This document shows positions 22,319 through 34,985 of a stretch of DNA of 64,000 nt, piece by piece. The stretch covers positions 34,402,232-34,466,231 of the forward strand of contig OX940862.1 in NCBI GenBank assembly GCA_954871525.1. The letters run 5' to 3'. Positions within the stretch are counted from its first letter, which is position 1. Each line of letters opens with the position of its first letter. This DNA comes from Parietaria judaica. Taxonomy: Eukaryota; Streptophyta; Magnoliopsida; Rosales; Urticaceae. The notes beneath the pieces are model-generated. The model was not told where the DNA came from. It saw only the letters and a list, made by a program, of their open reading frames with translations, and did not search any database. Both the position numbers and the translations under genes were made by a program.

Positions 22319-22699
22319 GTTTATGTGTTGGTGGATGCAAATAAAGATTATTATTGACTATTTCTACCGAAAATCAAGCATATAAATGGATTATTATGGA
22401 TCTCTCAAAACCTGGCAAGAATCATGAGCGAGTAATATGCAACAATTATTATCCATCGATAAAAAGAAAATTTATATTGACAGACATATCTAGAGGCTAG
22501 AAAAGCAAAAATATACAAAATATAAGAAGAATAATAAAAATAAAAAAAGCTAATGAGATGCGGGTCGCCGATAGACACGGTAAGGTGTATTGGACAAGTT
22601 GAAACATTGATATTAATAGATACGTTGTTGGTCTAATTTTACAAGTAATCCGACGGGTCACGAATTTTCAATTTAAATTTAAATAAAGTTGTTGTTCTG

Positions 22700-23310
22700 G
22701 TGTAAATAAAATTTGGAAAAGCGGGTTTTAATCTGCATCCAGACCGTAACCGTATTTTAAAAAAATCGGAACCGTATTAATCCGGGTTAAACCGGAACCG
22801 GTTTAATAAAAAAACCGCATCCGGATTAAACCGGATCCGGGTCCCGGATTTAAAGAATAAAAAACCCGGAAACCGGATAGTAGGCTACTAAAACCCGCTT
22901 ATTAAATGTATACATATATTATCTAGAATTTTTAACCAAAAAAATACCTTATTATTTATCTTATTATATGTCTTTCATTTAGTGTCGTTGGTTGGTTCAT
23001 TATATTTGTTTTTCTAGTCAAAATGTGGATTTTTTTAAAGATAATTGATAAAAAAAAACTTTTCCTATAACTATTTCAAGTTTTTTTAATATAAAATTCA
23101 AGTTTAAAACTAAAATTGTAAAAAATCCGGATCCGATTTTAAAAACCGATTTTCTATTTCAAAACCGGGTTTTAACCCGGATCCGGATTTCCGGGTTTTT
23201 TTTTTTTTAAAAATCCGGATCCGGTTCTCAATTTCAAAAAACCCGGAATCCGGATCCGGGTACCGTGTATGGCAAAAAAAAATCGGGTACCCGGTCCGCT
23301 TGCACCCCTA
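22700..23310. mobile_element. Degenerate hAT-like element, TAGGGGTGCAAG end
   Basis: The right end CCGCTTGCACCCCTA at 23296-23310 is the inverse of a TAGGGGTGCAAGCGG hAT-type terminus. The body is a mosaic of ATCCGG/CCGGAT and AACCGG repeats in both orientations, as in related plant elements. The left end near 22700 (GGTGTAAATAAA...AAAGCGGG) is eroded and no TSD is seen. Confidence 0.55.
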
Positions 23311-24560
23311 CTGCGTAAGATACTTTTATCAATTAATGGGTAATTGATTGTATTATTTTATATAATAATATTTAAAACCCAGAATTAATTTGACAAACTT
23401 CACATCCACTGTATCATAAATCATAATTTTTACTAGCCGACAACGGCTATCTGTCGGTACTAAACCTTGTAACATTCTAATCTAATTGACTTTAACACTA
23501 TTTTCAGTACTTATTTTCGGAAATTAAATAAACTTAGGTTGCTTGTATGTTCAACCTACCAAGAATTGATAAATTCATTACAATCTCGTGATTATTGCAC
23601 TGATTAGGTTATCATGTTTTAATTATGCTGTTTTTATAATATGGTGTTTAGATACAAGTTTGAAATTTGGCATATATATATAAACGTTAGTTTAAGGAAT
23701 CAATAATCTCTCTCTCTTCTTAAAAAAAAAAAACAATTAGCGCATTAACGAATAGTTATTAGAAAATAACCATACATAATACAACCACCCTTCACTTTGG
23801 CTGCTGGGCCTGAGCCTGAGACAATCTTAGGTCCTGTGGGGCCTGGGCCTAGGACTTGGTCAGTAGTCTCAACGCCGCTGCTGGCCCTAGGGTTAAACCC
23901 TAGGCTTGTGGCGGCCATTGCCGTGGCGCAGTGAAGCATTTCTCAACCGAAATACAATCCTCATTATGTCATTCAGTGTCGGTTTTACATTTATATTTTT
24001 ATTTTGAATTTACTATTCTAATTGGATCGCTCCATTTTATTCAGTTTAATGATCAATTTTCTCGGTTTTTATTTCACCCCATCATAAATGCCTTTTATTT
24101 TATGTATAGCATACTCCCAATTAAGTTTTTATAATTCAAAGATTGGCCAATATTTTTTGTTTTTTAATGAAAGAAGCACAATTGGCCAATGTTACAATGC
24201 GCTCTCGCAATACTAGATATATTAAGTGTAAGAACGCGTGACATTATTGGTCAATTTTACATATGCACATGGGGCACACATTTGCATCTCTTGGAATTTG
24301 AACCTGGGACCTCTTGGAGAGATGCAGTGGAATTACTACTAAGCCAAACTAAGATTGTCCACTTGACATGCTGTAATTTATTTGATAGACATGTATACAC
24401 ATAGTGTCATAGAACGCATGAAGGTTATTTTCTAAGCAAATACTAATCCTCTCGTTAAATTTTGAAGAAAAAAAAACTATTTTAATTTACTTTAAAATAT
24501 AATTGACTTTCTATTAAATATTGTCTACAATCTTTAGCTGTTAAAGTTAAAACTCATATA
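23311..24560. other. Intergenic spacer
   Basis: No supported gene. A GC-richer patch at 23790-23930 is open on the minus strand (64 codons, Gly/Pro-rich) but resembles nothing recognised. Confidence 0.5.
24235..24350 (-). repeat. SINE-like tRNA-derived head
   Basis: On the minus strand a Pol III A box TGGCTTAGTAG is followed ~35 bp later by a B-box-like GGTTCAAATTC, the layout of a tRNA-derived SINE head. No 3' tail or TSD was established. Confidence 0.4.
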
Positions 24561-24739
24561 TAACTACAATATATTAGAAGGGTCTATCCCCTTCGCCATA
24601 GTTTTTAAAATTCATATTACAAAGCTATGATATATGCCTTTGCCACAAAGCATAGATACCAAAAGTGGGAAAGGAGAAACATTATTCCTTTAAAAATACC
24701 TTAAGCAATCAAACACTGTCATTCCAAGCCCATAAAACG

Positions 24740-25511
24740 GAAAGATATATCCTTACCACAAGAATGGATCCTCGAAGATGCACCAAGAGGCGAACCAACC
24801 CCACCTAAACCAAATACCCAGCTAAGAGATATAAAGCAGTATCAAGATGGACTTGTCCAATTATCTTTTGAAATATCTTTCCATACACAATATAGTGTAG
24901 ATGTTACTTCTACATCAAGTACAATAGATTGCCCATCAATATTTGGAATAATGTCATCTGAAGAATATACACAAAATAGATTCCAGCCAAGATTTTCAAC
25001 ATCTCATATTCCAAGGCCAGTCCTTCGAAACGCTAGGCATTCCACTGAAGTCCCTCGGAGTCGGCCTATATACGATCCAAACCCTAGGCAAATAGAACTC
25101 TCTCCGCCAACTTGTCCAGCCGGTGCATCCATTACTAAGAATATTGTAAACGAATTAAATTATATTGAAAAATACTTTGAATCAACCAAAGATTATCACC
25201 AAAATGATTTTTACGAAAATTATAACTACAAAAGAGGAAATGGTTAATAAAAAATTTCACAAATAAAAAGATTAAATTACAAGGGTAATTCTACAACTTT
25301 TCAAGAACCCATAAAATACATATTCTTTTCTTTAATTTGTTTGAAAAATATGGAAAATATAATAACATCAATTATCCATTCAAGAATAATATAAATCCTA
25401 TAAATCGTCATCAGATATGGAAAACTTAAAATAATAATAAAATTGAATCCACAATAAATTCACTAATAAATTATTGAATTTAAAATATTTAAATAAAAAT
25501 AATACTTCATA
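24740..25511 (+). pseudogene. Pararetrovirus-like polyprotein fragment (upstream part)
   Basis: A frame open from about 24747 to 25247 encodes ~165 residues rich in Ser, Thr, Pro and Asn. It resembles the stretch following the movement protein in caulimovirid polyproteins; the match is by general character and by its position upstream of an RT fragment in the same orientation. It has no start codon of its own and the upstream part is lost. From 25250 to 25511 the sequence becomes AT-rich with many stops. It is cut by the solo LTR at 25517. It is an old, inactive integrated copy at most; movement-protein identity is not proven. Confidence 0.4.
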
Positions 25512-25516
25512 AGAAG

Positions 25517-28246
25517 TGTTGGAAATTGGATATAGCTCCGACGCCATTTATTGGAAATCGGATATACTAATATGCCAATTTGCCTTTATTAATAACGAAA
25601 TAGCTTCGATTGCAAATTCATTAAAAATACTTTTAACGCCCCGTCCAAATTACCTCGAATATTCCGCTCTCATCAGTCCGTCCGAGTAACTTCAAAAATA
25701 ATTTTAAGTCGGAAAAGTTAAACCGTAACGACGTACTGACATCGAGTAGTTTGGATAAAGCGACCGGATAAATAATTGGCAATTTAATTATCACAATTAA
25801 TTTCATAACAACATTATTAAACCTAATGTCTATGGAAAATAAATAAATACAATAAAAGGAATTTTGCATTTATTGACCCAATGCATAAGGCCGTACCTCA
25901 TTGACGACTTCCGGCTGCGCGTTCTGACTTTGGCAGGGCTCCGCCGATGCTAAGGGAAACTCCCGTGATCTTCCGGGATATTCTCCTGGATTCCTCGTAC
26001 CGAAGCGTGGCCTTCGCCGGCAGGACTCCGTCGCAAAATTTAACTGGCGGTTCTTTTTAAGCTTCCGGAGAAAAATATCTCCTAAGCCGAACCAGAAGAG
26101 AGATCAGAAGCAGAAAACTCGCAGACCCTAAAGAGAGAGGGAAAGCTCGAGTTTTTGCTCTGGGGAAAGGTGTGAAAAATGTGTAGAATGAGCTCCCTAT
26201 TTATAGCCTTTAGCCCGTAACCAAATTTGAGAAATTTACTCCCAAATTTCGAAATTATATATATTAAATATAATAAATTATCTTAATCCAAAGGTTTAGA
26301 TTCAATCTCATCTAAATCCAATGGATATAATTAATTAGGGATTTAATTAAATAAGAAAGACTTGGTAAAATCAAAAACCAATCTTATCTACTTATTTAAA
26401 TTTCGAAATATATATATATATAATAATAATTTCGAAAATTATTAATTATTATATATATTAATTAATTTCCAATCCGACGGTAAAGATTAAATCTTAAACC
26501 GATCCAACGGATACAATTAATTAGGTCAAATTCGAAAACCCTAAGCTTGGTCACCAAGCTATTATTTTCGAATTAGGGTTAGGTCAAAAATCAATTATCT
26601 TAATCCAACGGTTGATATTAAATCATTTCCGATCTAATGGATTAAATTGATTTTAGGGTTTTTGCTAAAATACCAAATATTAGGTACTTATGCCGCAAAT
26701 ATTTAAAAGTTCAAACCAAGTCAAATGCGTGTGAAGTGGTTGAACTTTTCTTGCTGGTCATATCGATATACACATATAATATATAATTAAATATATATTA
26801 ATATAAATCTATTAATTATTAATTAATTATTAATAAGATATTAATAATTAAATCCAAATAATTAAATTATATTAATAATTCCTGATCTCAATATCACATT
26901 AAAATGTCATGGTGCCACACCATCATTTAAATTCGTGACATGTGATTTAATTTCATAGCTTGTCGTACCGAACACAAACTTAGAAAATCCATAAATCACA
27001 AACCGTAAGTCGGAATGATTTGGTTCAAAAAGCAAAGTTGCTTAGAATTTAATTTAAATCAACATGGTGCTGATAGAAAATCTAAATTCTAACTTTCTTT
27101 TTATCAGTTAATTCCGTGTACCAAAATATGGTACTTTTGCCACGCTGACGATAAAACTATCTGACGTCTGCCAAAGACTTGTCAGTTTTATTAGTCGAGC
27201 CAAATGATTAAACATTATCCAGAATGTATTTTAATCACGTACGTATCATCCGTTATGGAGCTATCCTGGGGACCATGGACCCGTAGCACTTAAGCTCCAA
27301 CGAACCGCTAGATGTTCGTCAAACCTCGAAGTGATTCCACTATAGATCCGAGGCTGTACTATTTAGTGATACGGTATATATTATTCCCTCATAACAGCAG
27401 GGTGTCCATTGATACAATCAAATTCCGGTTATTGATCTTTCACTTGATGATCCAGTACATGAGCAGGCGGATTTTACCGTATTGCCTCTCACTGCATTTT
27501 CATCCTTAATTCAGTCGGATGATATTATGAGCAACCCACTTATGATTACGAGTCATAAGCTGGCCATGGGTAAATCTCACTTCTCACCATCGACAATTAA
27601 GGGAATCATCTTGACTCTGAAGAGAGCTATGTGATGCCCATATCTATGATCAAGCTACCTTCACTGTTGACTATCATGTTCCCAAAATAATAGTGTTGGG
27701 AACAGCGGTAATATATTGTGTTCTTAAACGGTTAAATCAAAGAACAATCAGGTCAACAGATCAGACTCAAGATCACTCAGGACTTAGATCGATATCCATT
27801 TGATCATCTACTAGTGACTCAACTTCAAGTTATCAGTGACGGTCCTATATGATAACTTCTTGAGTTTAAGTCAGGTCCAGTCCAGTATGAAGACGCTTCA
27901 TACTTAATGCACTTCTAGTGCATGTGACACACACACTTAATCCAGAATATGATTATATCACTTAGTCACATTAATGACCTTTTCAATTAATGGGCTCCCA
28001 CCCAGTTAATCAGGTCACGGACAATTTAAGTTCATTTATTATGATTATCAATTCTTCCTCACATTGACTCCGGTGTGATGATAATAACATAATTGCATTC
28101 CATTATGAACTATGGATTAAACATTCTATTTTACTCTACTGAAACTATAATAAGATTAACATAATAAGTATTATCTTTATTCAACGAGTAGTCATAATCT
28201 TTTACAAATGGGTTAAAACAGCTTGTTTAAGGACACATGTCCAACA
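25517..28246 (+). mobile_element. Complete solo LTR (2,730 bp)
   Basis: Begins TGTTGGAAATTGG and ends CATGTCCAACA, so its tips TGTTGG/CCAACA are perfect inverted repeats. Identical 5-bp duplications AGAAG flank it (25512-25516 and 28247-28251). No internal region, primer site or protein is present. A TATA-like CTATTTATAG lies near 26200 on the plus strand. The last ~1.46 kb matches 1-1465. It arose by recombination between the two LTRs of a complete element. The family is not identified; very long LTRs of this size occur in several plant Ty3 lineages. Confidence 0.9.
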
Positions 28247-28401
28247 AGAAGATGTTCATATATTTAATTTTAGAGTCATTCAAACATAAAATATAAAATA
28301 AACGACAATTAATATTCTTAATATAAGAGTTTTTAAAAATGCTAGGTATATTCTTCATGACACAAAATATATGTTCACGACAAAAACTACACATATCTTC
28401 T

Positions 28402-29375
28402 TCATGAGAAAAATACATGTTCATGACAAAAAACTAAATTAGAATTCCCAAACTTTTTCTCCACAACTTTAACCCAATTTTCCATAGCCTTCCTGTCTTT
28501 CGTATTCATCCATGCTTTTCTATGTCTATCTTCTTCACAAAGTACACAGACGGTAGAATATAAAGACTCTTCCCATCCAAATTCATCCAATCTTGTTATT
28601 CATGCCACTATGGTAGAGCCAATCGTAGGTTGATTTTGAACGAATGACTCGACCATGTTAAATATTATCTCTTTGGTCTCTCGTAATTTTACCTTCTTTC
28701 TTTTTGATCCCTCTAAATGAGTATGGCCTTCTCTTTTTGGTTCATCCAAAAGAGTAGGGCATTGAGAAGGGAACACATCACATTTTCATCAGTTTCTTCA
28801 ACGAAAGCATCAAGCTCAATAATCGGAGATGTAATCGCCATATGAGATCTAGGAGTTGTACAACTAAGGATCCAACCATAAACTTCGGTTGTCGTGGTAC
28901 CATCAAACAATGTTGTACAAAGATCAGGATATGGCAGGTGAGCTTTTCAATGGTTTAGATGAGCCTAATATCTAAAAACCGAAACATATGTTATTTCAAT
29001 ATATAGTTTAAGCATCTAAAATCATAATAAATTTCTAGATAGGTAGAAATACCTTTATTTATTCATCACACTCGACATTTGACATAAGAATATATTAGTT
29101 GTAGAATCATAGAAATTTGTGGTTTTATCAGTTATCGACCACCAAGCTTGATATTTGTTGTTTAAATAATCGTAGTGATTCTTCATTTGTTTCTATGAAG
29201 CTATAAAATTATGGCTACTCTCTAAAGATTCTTTAACTTTGTTCCATGAAGTTGGCTTCAAAATACTTTCAAGTCTCCCATTCATAGATACTTCTTGAAT
29301 ACATGTCTCTAACAACGTTTTTTCTACTTCGAGTTTACTCAAACGCACTCTTCGATACTCAATAGATTGCTCCAT
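28402..29375 (-). pseudogene. Myb/SANT-like DNA-binding protein, decayed
   Basis: Read on the minus strand from ATG 29375: MEQSIEYRR..., then LLETCIQEV and W..VKESL, then (after an in-frame TAG at 29193) KQMKNHYDYLNNKYQAW and NFYDSTTN. This is the pattern of the plant Myb/SANT-like domain (PF12776 type), a trihelix-like DNA-binding fold found in host proteins and in PIF/Harbinger ORF1 proteins. Further pieces follow at 28713-28910 (LFDGTTTTEVYGW) and 28402-28590 (DEFGWEESLYSTV...RKAWM.TKDRKAMENWV), also family-like. At least one nonsense codon and several frame changes separate the blocks. It may derive from a Harbinger element or a host gene; no transposase was found beside it. Confidence 0.7.
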
Positions 29376-30116
29376 ATATATTCACTACAAGAATATTAAG
29401 TAGAGTAAAAATTGATTGCATAATAATATATATGCATCACGAGACATCCCCATCAAATCAAGAGATAAAATATATATGATCGAATAAACGGTGTACAAGT
29501 CTTAGAAATAGTAGAAATTAAATATAGTAAGAAACAATTTTTGATTCTCTACTTCAGGTTCATATTTATGATAATTATAGTCTCCAGTACTCTCAAATGA
29601 TTCACACCAATATCTTCAATGGAAAAAAAATAGAAAAAATATTGGAACATAAGAAGAATTATGCAAATCAAACACAAACAAAAGAGCATTGGATAGACAA
29701 AAACAAAAAACAAAAAACAAAAAAACAGACCATAATGCAATTCAACCACATCAATTAAAGTGCATACATAAAGCTGGATCTACTGCTACTGCATTAACTA
29801 AATCTAATGTCAAATCACTGCTACTGCACAAGAATGTATTTTCCATAAGAATTATAAAACAACCAAAGCATAAATAACAGAGGAAAACCCAAAGCATGTA
29901 TTTTCTCTGGTGAACATGTTTTCTCCATCAGACTTTCAACCATATCATCAAACAACCACATCGAGAGGAAAAAAAATTAGATTTCTCTTCATTGTCCCAA
30001 TTGAAATCCTAGATTCAAACAACAGAGAGGAGAAAATGCCTATATTATTCACTACAAAGGAAAATAAAATAAGAGGAGAACACAAATACAAGCATATATA
30101 TATATATACATTATAT
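29376..30116. other. Spacer between the Myb/SANT pseudogene and the third LTR
   Basis: AT-rich, no supported gene. An ATGTATTTTCT/AACATGTTTTCTCC-type short repeat occurs near 29895-29930, and a (TA)n run at 30095-30108. Confidence 0.5.
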
Positions 30117-32169
30117 TGTTAGGAACCGATTCACAAAGAATCCCCATGATTAATAATCGCTCAGCATACAATATGCGTGGGGTAACCTTTTTAAAAATAA
30201 TTTAACAGGATTAGAGTCACATACCAATAATTCCCATTACACCATCCGGTTATGCATAAAACAAAAATTAATTTTGCCCGATCGTGATAAATAATTTTTC
30301 TTAAATTTTAAACCCATTATCACCTGATTTTAATTGAGCCATGAGTAAAAATATTAATACCAGAATTGACAAATACATAAACGAGTACATAATAGTTTTC
30401 ACGTTTTCTATTTGTGCTCTCTGATCTTTAAGAACTCCGTGCCTCCTTGCTCCTTGCGATTTCTGTGATGAATATAGTCCCAAAAATCTTTCGATGTATT
30501 CTCTAGACCTTGATCACCAAGATGTGTTGGTTCCCACTGAATAACCATTAAACCTTAAAAGCAAAATCCCAGGAATAATTTCTCTTAGGAAAATCACATA
30601 AACTAAGAAAGAGAGAAAAAGAGAGATGGTGATTTTTGTGAAGTTAGGAGTGTATATTTTGCAGTTTCTGAGCTCTCTTATATATAGGACACAAGCTCCA
30701 CCACTTTTGAGAAAATCCTTCAACCACTTAGAGAGATTTACTCAACCACTTATAAATATTCACTCAAAAATTTTATTAAACTAATTAAATCAAATAAAGA
30801 ATAAATCTAAATAAAATCTTTCAGAAAATATCACACAAGATTTAAAAAAACTAAATCCCACGTTTTTTTTCCAAAGATTTAAAATCGCAATTTATTATTT
30901 AATATATTTGAAAATTAATTAAATAATAATAACAATATAAATCTTTATAATTATTAATTAATTATTAATAACAAATATTAAAAACCTAATTTAGTAAATA
31001 TAATTATATTAAAAATTATCTTCATTAAACATTTTAGGAATTAATTCTTATATTTAATTTCCTCTTATTTTCAGTTTACATAACAGTGATAATTTCGGCC
31101 TCAGTCGAAAAACTGATTTACCTCAAACCCTACATCCAAATGACACGATTCAAAAAGATAAATTTATCAGAATATATTTTTCCACAACCCTATGGGTTTC
31201 CATAAAAGAAAATCAATCATCTTTTTCCAGTTTTAGTTTTCCACCAAAAGTTTAGTACTTTTGCCGCATTTAGGGTAATCACTGAATTCGTGACAATAAT
31301 CACGAATCACTTCTTGATTGGATCTATTCTATGATTAATAAGTATATTAAACATAGTAAATGCGACGTTGTCCTTGTAGAGTTACAAAGGGGACAAACTG
31401 ACATACATACTTGAGCTACTGTGAAAGTGGAGAACTTTCACCAACATTGATTACATTCCACTATAGCTCGAAGTTGAGCTCTATAATATATCTTGATTTT
31501 ATCATACTGACCTCGGGTATCCATTAAAACAATCAAATTTGCTAAACCCATGTTTTCGTATCATTATTAATCTTATAAAAAAAAGGTAAAATTATCGTTC
31601 TATTATTATCACAAACTATTCACTCAACGGGTTATGAATCTGTTCAGTTGATCGTGAAAACTTATTTATTTCCCACAAATCATAATAAGGAAATCATAAA
31701 GTTTATATCCATATATGCAACAATGCAATTCATCCCGGTCAATCGCCTGATCCCAAAATAAAATTTTTGGGAATACGTTCATAGACTTTAGCAGTTAAAT
31801 CAAAACCATGTAAGCTGCATTAAATAAAGTATTGTACTAAACAAATAAATATCCAAAACAAATGAAAGAATCCATGCAACCTATAATTCAAAAATGAAAA
31901 TTAGTGTAAAATTGATGCCTCTATTTTAGCAGAAAACTTATCCATTGTCAATTATTTAATGAGAAATCCCAGACATTCATCGTACCATAATCTAGGGTAC
32001 TCATTTAATCAACATGATCACCCATTATAACTATGATCATATATCATCGAAAATAAAGGATGTTATGATAAGTCTTTCATTCTTAGAAAAATCAAGACAA
32101 TGAATCTCAATATAATAAAAACCTTGTTCTATTTATGAAAATCAAATAAAACTTCTAATCAGGCGAACA
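30117..32169 (+). mobile_element. Third long LTR-like sequence (diverged, ~2.05 kb)
   Basis: Starts TGTTAGGAACC at 30117. The organisation parallels the 25517-28246 LTR: TATA-like CTTATATATAGG near 30677, then AGTACTTTTGCCGCATTTAGGG, then a CCACTATAGCTCGAAG block, then CCCAAAATAAAATTTTTGGGAA...GCAGTTAAATCAAA, each mirroring a block of the sister in the same order. A possible end is ...GGCGAACA at 32169, with ATAT on both sides (30113-30116, 32170-32173), a weak duplication. No internal region. The family link is clear from the shared blocks; the exact right end is not. Confidence 0.5.
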
Positions 32170-33700
32170 ATATTACACTTACCACACAACTTCACCATAG
32201 TATAGTCCAAGAAAAAATAAAAAAAAAATTACAAAAACAAATTGAAACTGAATTGTGCTTAGACCCGCCAAATAATGTCTTTTGGGAACGAAAACAACAC
32301 TTAGTTAATCCAGATGAATTGGAATCAATGACCTACTCCAAAATGGCTTAATTTCTAAAAGGGGTAATATTGGCAAAAGTAGCCAACTTGTTGTGTTTGT
32401 ATCATTTATATGGCCAATGCGATTTAATCCTGGCAATAGTATTCAAAGTTTGCTAAATCGTTTCAATCACAAATTTTCATCTACTTAACTTTAACTCTGT
32501 TAGTCAAATGGTGACGTGGCTGCGTTAACTGCCACGTGGGGTTCCAAGTGGACAACCACGTTATTTTTAATTATTTTTTTCTCTTTTTCTTATTAAAATA
32601 TCTAAATTTATTACTTAATATATTTTTTTTCTTTAATGCGTAGGACCCACTCCCTTGTCCCTCTTTATTCTCACAATGCTCGAGCAGACTTTAAATACTA
32701 TTAAGTGGATGGAAATTTACAATTGAGATGATTTAGCAAACTTTAAATACTATTGCCAGGATTAAATCGCATTGGCCATATAAATGAAACAAACACAACA
32801 AGTTAGCTACTTTTGCCAATATTACCCCTTTCTAAAATCTAGATCCCTATGTAGTTGTGCGATTTTTTATGTTTATAAAAATGCTGAACTAGAAAGAAGT
32901 GCCTCATGCCTAGTGATAAATTATAAGCCACTTAATTCAGCTTTAAAATGGATTAGTTATCATATCCCAAATAAAAAAGACCTTCTATAAAAACTCCATG
33001 ATGCAGATATTTACTAAAAAATTGACACTAAATCTAGGTTATGGGCAGTTTCAATGGAATTGAAAAGAAAAAAAAAAGATAAGTATAAAACAACATTCAC
33101 TTTTCCTTTTGGTCACTTTGAATGGAATGTAATGCCTTTTGGTCTAAAAAAATGCTTAATCCGAAGTCCAAAGAATAATAAATTATATATTCAAGGTACA
33201 TACAAACTTTTACATAGTCTACATTGACGATGTATTAATATTTTCTCACTCAATTGATCAACACTTCAAATACGTAAAAACATTTTTTCATCAGACTAAA
33301 AATAACGGCTTAGCCATTTCGAAATCTAAAATATCTATTCAAATAGATATACGGTTCCTTGGCCATTATATGTCTCAAGGTACAATTATTCTAATAGAAA
33401 TGTGCCTTGAATATGCTAATAACTTCCATTATAAAATTATTGACAACTCAATTACAAAGACTCTTAAGATGCTTAAATTATATCCTAGATTTTTTTTCCC
33501 AAACATAAAAAGACTTACAAAACCGTTGTACGATACGCTAAAGAAAAATCTAATCCCATGGAATGATATCCATACCAAAACTATAAGACTTATAAAACGA
33601 TAAATTCTTGATATCCCATGCTTTCACACAGATAACCCGCTAGCACAGAAGATTGTTGGTTATGTGGGTGATATTAAAGCAAAATCAAAATTATAAAGAA
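32170..33700 (+). pseudogene. Pararetrovirus-like reverse transcriptase region, broken
   Basis: After a short upstream part (32200-32352) the frame is interrupted by a 468-bp MULE-type element. It resumes at 32838 with the palm region of a caulimovirid-type reverse transcriptase: a VINYKPLN-like block (32920-32950), an FGLKK-like block (33140) and catalytic YIDD at 33220-33231, followed by the connection region at 33360-33600 (FLGHY, TKPLYD). RNase H is not recognisable beyond ~33620. Stops at about 32987 and 33180, further frame changes and an A-run at 33745 show that it cannot be expressed. In an active virus this enzyme would copy the RNA pregenome to DNA. Genus not assigned. Confidence 0.7.
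32361..32828. mobile_element. MULE-type foldback element inside the viral remnant (468 bp)
   Basis: The arms GGGGTAATATTGGCAAAAGTAGC... and ...GCTACTTTTGCCAATATTACCCC are inverted repeats of about 100 bp. Identical 9-bp duplications TTTCTAAAA flank the element (32352-32360 and 32829-32837), the Mutator-like signature. No protein. Confidence 0.9.
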
Positions 33701-33769
33701 TGCATTGTAAAGTTCACTTTAGCTTGGAATGACTGCAAAAAAAAAAAAAAAAAAAAAAATCTACCATAA

Positions 33770-34985
33770 AAGCGGTTCCGAAATGGATTGAATCAATATC
33801 AAAATCACCAAATGTCCTCTCTTTCTTAGAAAAAGCCTCCAATATTATCTCAGAAACCAACACCGCAATTACAAAATCCTCATCCAATATAGCAATTACG
33901 CTTTCGTCAAATATTCAAGATGTCCTATACTCCAAAGTGTTTGTCAAAAATATAATGTCCAACGAAATGGTAGCAAAAACAGATCCAACCAAATCAAGAA
34001 AAAAACGTTTCGACCTCATTCAAAAATTAAGGTTCCAAACCATTATAACTATTGAGAACGATTTTCTGGAGAAAGAGCTAAGAGATACCGTTGGTAACAT
34101 ATTTCCTCCAACTTGGCATTTTAAACCATGGGATCTCACCGAAGCACAAGAATATTACATGTGAATCCTTGAATGCATAGACTCGGCAAGGTTCAAACAC
34201 TTTTCCGCATTGCAAAAAATATTGCTCCAGATAACTCAACCTTTAACTTTCAAAAAATAATTAACCCTCAACATTGGGGTCATACCTCTCAAAGTCAATT
34301 TTATTCTTACCACCAAATACAAACATGTTTCCACTTATAACTATTGGGATTACTAACAAGCTTGAATCACCACTTTTTTCCTCCAAACACATACCAAACA
34401 CATTCCTGGTTTTTTTACTTCAATACTAGAAACTAATATACTTCTCCAAAATGGTTCAAATTATGGTGGAGTTATTTTGTTCCTATCCCTGATATTCTTC
34501 ATCAGGAGGTCAAAGAAAGTTTTGACTACTTCAAAAACTTATTTAATCTTATTGACGAAGAAAAACAATTCAGTCCGCTTCTACAGTTCTCAATAAAAAA
34601 AATTATCCTCTGGTATCTCTCATAGAAATACCAGCAATACATTGACGATAACGGAGACACGATATTATCAAGAGTGTATCTTCTCAAATGGTGGGATAAC
34701 TACGTAGTCCCACAAACAATCAAAATGCAAACAGTTTAATCATGGTTGAAGGCACAAGACAAAGAGAAAATATGCACAGCGAAAACAACCACTTTTCTGG
34801 CAAGGAAGTCGCATACAAGTGCCATGTTAGCGGCTGCCAAGACAAAAGAAGAATACTTCTCAATAATACAACCAATCACGCAGTCTAATACCGGCTAATC
34901 AAACTCTGACGACAACAAAAATGACGATGACGAAGACCATTTATTCTCAGAAATAAACAAAATTAATTTACGAAGACGATGAAAT
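33770..34985 (+). pseudogene. Downstream ORF of the pararetrovirus-like remnant
   Basis: A largely open plus-strand stretch downstream of the RT fragment. It includes a frame of 75 codons at 33937-34164 and continues, with stops, to an acidic tail (DDNKNDDDEDHLF) near 34900-34960. Hydrophobic and Trp-rich blocks (WFKLWWSYF, LLKWWDNYVVP) recur in the broken frame. Position and orientation fit a second, function-unknown ORF following the polymerase of an integrated caulimovirid. The assignment is by context; I do not recognise a defined domain. Confidence 0.4.
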
